Part shown: positions 14,784-18,563 of the stretch, one piece after another
Layout of the letters: every line of letters starts with the position of its first letter
Position numbering within the stretch: position 1 is the first letter of the stretch
NCBI GenBank assembly: GCA_910585165.1
Contig: CAJUBX010000044.1
Coordinates: 1-18,563, forward strand
From: an uncultured Oscillibacter sp.
Lineage (GTDB): Bacteria; Bacillota; Clostridia; Oscillospirales; Oscillospiraceae
Reading direction: 5' to 3'
DNA: 18,563 nt
Program-made: the position numbers and the translations under genes
Notes under the pieces: model-generated
The model's input: only the letters and a program-made list of their open reading frames with translations
Databases searched by the model: none
Told to the model about the DNA's origin: nothing

Positions 14784-15962
14784 GTGCCGGGAAAGCCGGA
14801 AGCGGCCGAAAACGGAAAAACGCCGCAGTTCACCACCCTCAAGGTCCGCCTCTACCCCACCCAGGCCCAAGCGGAGCTTTTCGAAAAGACCTTCGGCTGC
14901 TGCCGCTATATCTGGAACCGGATGCTGGCCGACCAGCAGCGGTTCTACGCCGAGACGGACGCTCACTTCATCCCCACCCCCGCCAAGTACAAAAACGAGG
15001 CCCCCTTCCTGCGGGAGGTTGACAACCAGGCCCTGATCCAGGAGCACAACAAGCTCTCCCAGGCCTTCCGGGTATTCTTCAAAAACCCGAAGAACTTCGG
15101 CCCCCCGAACTTCAAGCGGAAAAAAGACGACCGGGATTCCTTCACCGTCTGCAACCATGTGATGGGTTCCAGCGCCACCGTCTACGTCACGAAAAACGGC
15201 CTCCGCATGACCAAGGCCGGAATCGTCCGGGCCAAGTTCTCCCGCCGTCCCCAAAACGGCTGGAGGCTCAAGCGCGTCACCGTCGACAAGACCCGCACCG
15301 GAAAATATCACGCCTGCATCCTTTACGAGTACGCCGCGGAGGCGGCGGACCCGGTCCGCCCCACCCCGGAGACCGCGGTGGGCCTGAAATACTCCTTGTC
15401 CCACTTTTATGTGGCGGACAGCGGCGCGGCGGCGGACCCGCCCCATTGGATGCGGCAGTCCCAGCAAAAGCTGGCTGCCCTCCAGCGGAGGCTGAGCCGG
15501 ATGCGGCCGGGCTCCAGAAACTATGAGGAAACGGTGCGGAAATACCGCCTGCTCCACGAGCACATCGCCAACCAGCGGCGCGACTTCATTCACAAGGAAT
15601 CCCGGCGGATAGCCAACGCCTGGAACGCCGTGTGCGTGCGGGAAGACGCCCTGGATGAGCTGGCGAAAAAGAACGCCGCCGGAAACATTCTGGATTCCGG
15701 GTACGGCATGTTCCGGCAATGTCTGCGCTACAAGCTGGAGCGGCAGGGCAAGCCCCTGATTGTCCTGGAGCGCTACCTCCCCACCACGCGGACCTGCTCC
15801 GATTGCGGCTGGGTGCGGGAGGCGGTTTCCCCCCGGGAGCGGAGCTGGCGCTGTCCCCGCTGCGGCGCGGTCCACCAGCGGGACGTAAACGCCGCAAAAA
15901 ACATCAAGGCCCAGGGCTTGGCCCAATATTTTGATGCATTGGAGCGGCGCGAAAGCGCGTGA
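14784..15962 (+). CDS. Nuclease-dead TnpB-family protein, TldR-like (IS200/IS605 OrfB lineage)
   Basis: This 392-residue TnpB homologue begins after FTTLKVRLYPTQAQ, the usual TnpB opening. GTG 14784 is chosen because AAGGGGGTG lies 5 bases upstream; ATG 14766, in frame, has no SD. Relatives in gut Clostridia read GLDYS in RuvC-I; here it is GLKYS, Lys202 (codon AAA) replacing the catalytic Asp. RuvC-II reads AVCVREDALDELA: aligned without a gap to the usual VCVEDL, the Glu becomes Arg286, with Glu287 shifted by one. RuvC-III RDVNAAKNI keeps Asp367. The zinc ribbon CSDCG/CPRCG (Cys338, 341, 357, 360) and the N-terminal RNA/DNA-binding region are intact, and the frame is unbroken. It should bind guide RNA and DNA without cutting. 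It lies directly upstream of flagellin, like enterobacterial TldR repressors. No tnpA or transposon ends are evident. Confidence 0.85.
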   Translation: MPGKPEAAENGKTPQFTTLKVRLYPTQAQAELFEKTFGCCRYIWNRMLADQQRFYAETDAHFIPTPAKYKNEAPFLREVDNQALIQEHNKLSQAFRVFFKNPKNFGPPNFKRKKDDRDSFTVCNHVMGSSATVYVTKNGLRMTKAGIVRAKFSRRPQNGWRLKRVTVDKTRTGKYHACILYEYAAEAADPVRPTPETAVGLKYSLSHFYVADSGAAADPPHWMRQSQQKLAALQRRLSRMRPGSRNYEETVRKYRLLHEHIANQRRDFIHKESRRIANAWNAVCVREDALDELAKKNAAGNILDSGYGMFRQCLRYKLERQGKPLIVLERYLPTTRTCSDCGWVREAVSPRERSWRCPRCGAVHQRDVNAAKNIKAQGLAQYFDALERRESA

Positions 15963-16170
15963 GTCTCTTGTGTATACCCCCCGCTATCCGGCCGGGACGC
16001 CGGAGAAGGCCCATGCTTGCGGGAAACGTTGAGCGAAGCGAAATGGAAAAGCGGTTTTGTTTCGCTCAGCGTTTTCCAGACGAGACGTTGGGAAACGAGA
16101 GGACGCGTCCGCGCGCCCGAAGCCCGCCGGACTTTGTGCGGCGAGCGTCCAAAATATTATGGCGATGAAC
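15908..16170 (+). ncRNA. Candidate guide-RNA (omega-RNA-like) scaffold at the 3' end of the TnpB-like gene
   Basis: The end of the TnpB-like gene and the following 190 bases are packed with stems. They are GCGC-GAAA-GCGC (15947-15958); CCCGC/GCGGG (15980-15984/16019-16023) enclosing CCGGC/GCCGG (15988-15992/15999-16003); a 15-bp stem with a bulge (16022-16036/16062-16077); CGTT-GGGA-AACG (16086-16097); and nested GGACGC/GCGTCC (16101-16106/16145-16150) around GTCCG/CGGAC. TnpB guide RNAs come from exactly this position, with the guide after the last hairpin. That would put a guide near 16151-16170. The structure is visible; the RNA function is inferred. Confidence 0.45.
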
Positions 16171-16289
16171 CCCCCAAAGGTTTCAAACGGCTGACGAGCC
16201 GGATGAAATACATTCATTCCGCGCCGGAGGATTCCGGGTCAAAGGCCACGACCGGGCGTTCACGGCGCACCACCCTACTACGTGTGAGC

Positions 16290-16331
16290 GAGCAAAGGAC
16301 TGCTCAAACACATTAAAATTTGCTAAGGAGG
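16290..16331 (+). promoter_or_regulatory. Flagellin leader with candidate CsrA sites and SD
   Basis: GAGCA (16290-16294) pairs with TGCTC (16301-16305), leaving AAGGAC in the loop. The SD AAGGAGG (16325-16331, 8 bases before ATG) is a second GGA. A looped GGA plus an SD-overlapping GGA is how CsrA represses hag translation in Bacillus. I saw no clear sigma-28 promoter (TAAA-N15-GCCGATAA type) between 15963 and 16339. Confidence 0.5.
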
Positions 16332-16339
16332 CAAACACA

Positions 16340-18563
16340 ATGCGTATTCAGCACAACATCATGGCTATGAACGCCTACCGCAACTACAACCGGAACACCT
16401 CCGCCCTCTCCAAAAACCTGGAGAAGTTGAGCTCCGGCTATAAGATCAACCGCGCCGGCGACGACGCGGCCGGCCTGGCTATTTCCGAGAAGATGCGGGC
16501 TCAGATCACCGGACTGAACGCCGCCCAGAAGAACGTCAAGGACGGCATCTCCCTGGTGAAGACCGCCGAGGGCGCCATGCAGGAGATCCAGGACATGCTC
16601 AACCGCATGGACTACCTGGCCACCCAGTCCGCCAATGGCACCTATGACAACACCGTGGACCGTGCCAACCTCCAGAAGGAGGTCGACGCCCTCCGCACCG
16701 AAATCAACCGCATCGCCGACTCCGCCAACTTCAACGGCATCAAGCTGCTGGACGGCTCCCTAGACGCCGCCGGAACCACCACCATCAGCAAAGACAGCGC
16801 CATCAGCAATATCCAGTCTACCGACTACTCTGCCGCCGGCGCTTCTCCCGCGTTCGAGGCAACCTACGTGACCAACCGGCCTGAGGCCGCCACTAAGCAG
16901 ACCAACGCCGAATTCGTCATCAGCCTGGACGATCTGGGCTTCACCGGTGCGGTTAAAGCGGGCGACAAGTTCACGATGAAGGTCGGCGACGCCACCATCG
17001 AGTATGAGGTGCAGGGCGACGGCGATGTTACGAGCGCTGCCCAGCTGGCCGAAAAGCTGGCTGCCTGCGGCAGAGCAATGGATGGCAACAACGCGGAGTT
17101 TGCCGGCGGCACTGCCACCCCCGATCCCACCAAGGACACCACGGCGAAGTGGAACGAGCTGACTGGAGCGGACGCGAATGCCGCCGATAAGACGGGCGCT
17201 ACTGGCACTAACCAGTATATCTCCATTAAGGGCCACTGGTACAAGATGTCCGCTACTGGCAAGGACATCACCTTCACGCAAGTGGACAATATGGGTACTT
17301 CCGGCGAAAACGTCGACCCCAACTTTGAGGTTAACGTCAAGTATACGCAGGATGGGACCAATAAGGCCGCCGCTGAGAACAAGATGACCGGAACCGTGAA
17401 CGACCACGTGCAGAAGACCCAGAGCGGCGTGGGCATCGGCTCCAGCCACCAGGCCCAGGTGGACGTGGCCATCGACTTCTCCAAGATTAAGGACGGAGAC
17501 AAACTCGTTGTTGGCGACACCACGTATGTCTTCAAGATTGGTAAGGACAGCCAGACTGCCGCTGCTACTGGCGCCGGCACAAACGAAAAGCTGATTGACC
17601 TGTCCACCCTCCTGAAGGAGGACGCAGACCTGGCGGACGAGGGCAAGCTGAACCAGGCCATGACCCAGATCGTCAAGGACATCGACGGCACGAACACCAA
17701 CACCACCTGGACCTCCGGTAACTTCGGCATTGAGGGCACCGTGGGCACCATCTCCTTCCAGTCCAAGTCCTCCTATACCGATGACAACAAGACGATCGGA
17801 ACCGGCGGAACTCCCGATGCAACCACCAACGAGCTGGATAAAGCCAACATGACCACCGAGGCCAAGGTCATGGCGCAGTTCCGCAGCGAGCGGGCCGCCT
17901 CCAACGCCACCACCAGCTTCGACATTGACGTGACCAAGATCAAGAAGGGCGACACCTTCTCCATCAACGGCGTCAAGTTCGAGTTCACCGACACCGCCCA
18001 GGCCTCCGATTCCGAGGCCAACGCCATCGACCTGAGCTCCATCGGCGACATTGACGGCGACAAGCTGCTGCCCAGCCAGACCTCCGCCGTGATGACTGCG
18101 GTCAAGACTGCGGTTGCCGGCGTTCTTGGCGCGAACTACGGTGTGAGCACCAGCGGCAACACCCTGACCATCGAGTCCAAGGACAACGCCGCCACCGCGG
18201 TGAAGGAGAACAAGGTTGCCGCCAAGGTGGAGCTGGATGCGGGCGCTTACGCCGGCGAGGCGCTGGTCTTCCAGATCGGCGACACGGCGGATTCCTTCAA
18301 CCAGATGAGCGTCTCCGTGGGCGACATGCACACCTCCGCGCTGAAGATCGACGATATCAGCATCGCCCTGCAGAACGACGCGCAGGCCGCCATCCAGACC
18401 ATCAAGGACGCCATCAACTATGTCTCCTCCGTCCGCGGCGACCTGGGCGCCACCCAGAACCGCCTGGAGCACACCGCCAACAACCTCAGCGTCATGGCGG
18501 AGAACATCCAGGACGCCGAGTCCACCATCCGCGACACCGACGTTGCCGAGGAGATGATGGCCT
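16340..18563 (+). CDS. fliC: Flagellin with large variable domain, 3' end outside window
   Basis: 741 codons are present. The N-terminal D0/D1 region opens MRIQHNIMAMNAYRNYNRN and includes LEKLSSGYKINRAGDDAAGLAISEKMR. The C-terminal D1 begins near MHTSALKIDDISIALQ (663-678) and stops at IRDTDVAEEMMA, so only roughly 40 residues are missing. Between about 141 and 655 lies an unusually long variable region with three related segments at about 192-224, 375-400 and 526-549, each like 'F.I....IK.GD.F...G..Y.F', suggesting repeated beta domains exposed on the filament. The segment facing TLR5 reads MLNRMDYLATQSANG. The protein is exported by the flagellar type III system; no signal peptide is expected or seen. 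Codon choice is heavily C/G-ending, in line with high expression. The long antisense frame over it is a by-product of this bias. Confidence 0.97.
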   Translation, partial: MRIQHNIMAMNAYRNYNRNTSALSKNLEKLSSGYKINRAGDDAAGLAISEKMRAQITGLNAAQKNVKDGISLVKTAEGAMQEIQDMLNRMDYLATQSANGTYDNTVDRANLQKEVDALRTEINRIADSANFNGIKLLDGSLDAAGTTTISKDSAISNIQSTDYSAAGASPAFEATYVTNRPEAATKQTNAEFVISLDDLGFTGAVKAGDKFTMKVGDATIEYEVQGDGDVTSAAQLAEKLAACGRAMDGNNAEFAGGTATPDPTKDTTAKWNELTGADANAADKTGATGTNQYISIKGHWYKMSATGKDITFTQVDNMGTSGENVDPNFEVNVKYTQDGTNKAAAENKMTGTVNDHVQKTQSGVGIGSSHQAQVDVAIDFSKIKDGDKLVVGDTTYVFKIGKDSQTAAATGAGTNEKLIDLSTLLKEDADLADEGKLNQAMTQIVKDIDGTNTNTTWTSGNFGIEGTVGTISFQSKSSYTDDNKTIGTGGTPDATTNELDKANMTTEAKVMAQFRSERAASNATTSFDIDVTKIKKGDTFSINGVKFEFTDTAQASDSEANAIDLSSIGDIDGDKLLPSQTSAVMTAVKTAVAGVLGANYGVSTSGNTLTIESKDNAATAVKENKVAAKVELDAGAYAGEALVFQIGDTADSFNQMSVSVGDMHTSALKIDDISIALQNDAQAAIQTIKDAINYVSSVRGDLGATQNRLEHTANNLSVMAENIQDAESTIRDTDVAEEMMA

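Noticed and set aside
14673..15926. 417-codon minus-strand frame opposite the TnpB-like gene
   Set aside because: The plus strand carries the TnpB zinc ribbon and RuvC-like motifs. The antisense product shows no motif.
13985..15962. Reading the recombinase plus TnpB-like gene as an intact IS607 element
   Set aside because: IS607 TnpA has its HTH at the N-terminus, while here it is C-terminal. The two genes are separated by a strong terminator, and no element ends are seen.
16017..16316. 99-codon plus-strand frame between the TnpB-like gene and flagellin
   Set aside because: It is basic and repeat-like, without SD or domain, and runs through the hairpin-rich region and flagellin leader; an RNA or leader reading fits better.
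15963..16339. Sigma-28 (SigD) promoter for flagellin
   Set aside because: I looked for TAAA-N15-GCCGATAA type spacing. The nearest match (GGCGATGA near 16161) lacks a suitable -35.
16760..18472. 570-codon open frame on the minus strand under the flagellin gene
   Set aside because: It is produced by the strong C/G third-position bias of the flagellin. The translation is low-complexity Gly/Val/Leu-rich without family motifs, and the plus strand is an unmistakable flagellin.
1..18563. CRISPR array, rRNA or tRNA genes
   Set aside because: No regularly spaced repeats and no tRNA- or rRNA-like segments were recognised on either strand.

Overview
The window looks like a chromosomal piece of a GC-rich, anaerobic, flagellated member of the Clostridia, probably Oscillospirales. 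This is an inference. It rests on strong AGGAGG-type ribosome binding sites in front of nearly every gene, clostridial-type flagellin ends, two-subunit oxygen-labile class I fumarase genes, and a TnpB lineage and serine recombinase typical of gut Clostridia.

Left part (1-11130, all minus strand, transcribed right to left): one long catabolic operon of ten visible genes. In transcription order these are an SLC13/CitT-like carboxylate transporter, a class III (CaiB/BaiF) CoA-transferase, a biotin-dependent-type acyl-CoA carboxyltransferase (decarboxylase alpha-like), a second class III CoA-transferase, two MmgE/PrpD-family proteins, class I fumarase-like alpha and beta subunits, a class II fumarase, and the first 18 codons of an NAD(P)-malic enzyme at the window edge. 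The gene content suggests uptake of a di- or tricarboxylic acid, activation to a CoA thioester, decarboxylation and dehydration/isomerisation steps, and exit through fumarate, malate and pyruvate. The substrate cannot be read from the sequence. The alpha subunit of the class I hydratase lacks the usual Asp-Thr of the CQDTG motif, so it may act on something other than fumarate.

Middle part (11131-13559): a divergent regulatory region with a good sigma-A promoter, followed by two tandem paralogous LysR-type regulators on the plus strand. They are the likely regulators of the operon.

Right part (13560-18563, plus strand): a second locus. A small resolvase/invertase-type serine recombinase, apparently with an ATA start, is preceded by three palindromes. 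It is followed by a TnpB-family protein whose RuvC-I catalytic Asp is Lys and whose RuvC-II Glu is probably displaced, while its zinc ribbon and RuvC-III Asp are kept. After it come about 200 bases dense in hairpins, resembling a guide-RNA scaffold, and then a large flagellin gene that runs off the window. A nuclease-dead TnpB next to a flagellin gene resembles the TldR RNA-guided repressors described beside fliC in enterobacteria, here in a Clostridia-like context and beside a DNA recombinase. This is the most interesting part of the window. The flagellin leader also has a hairpin-loop GGA and an SD-overlapping GGA arranged like the CsrA sites of Bacillus hag.
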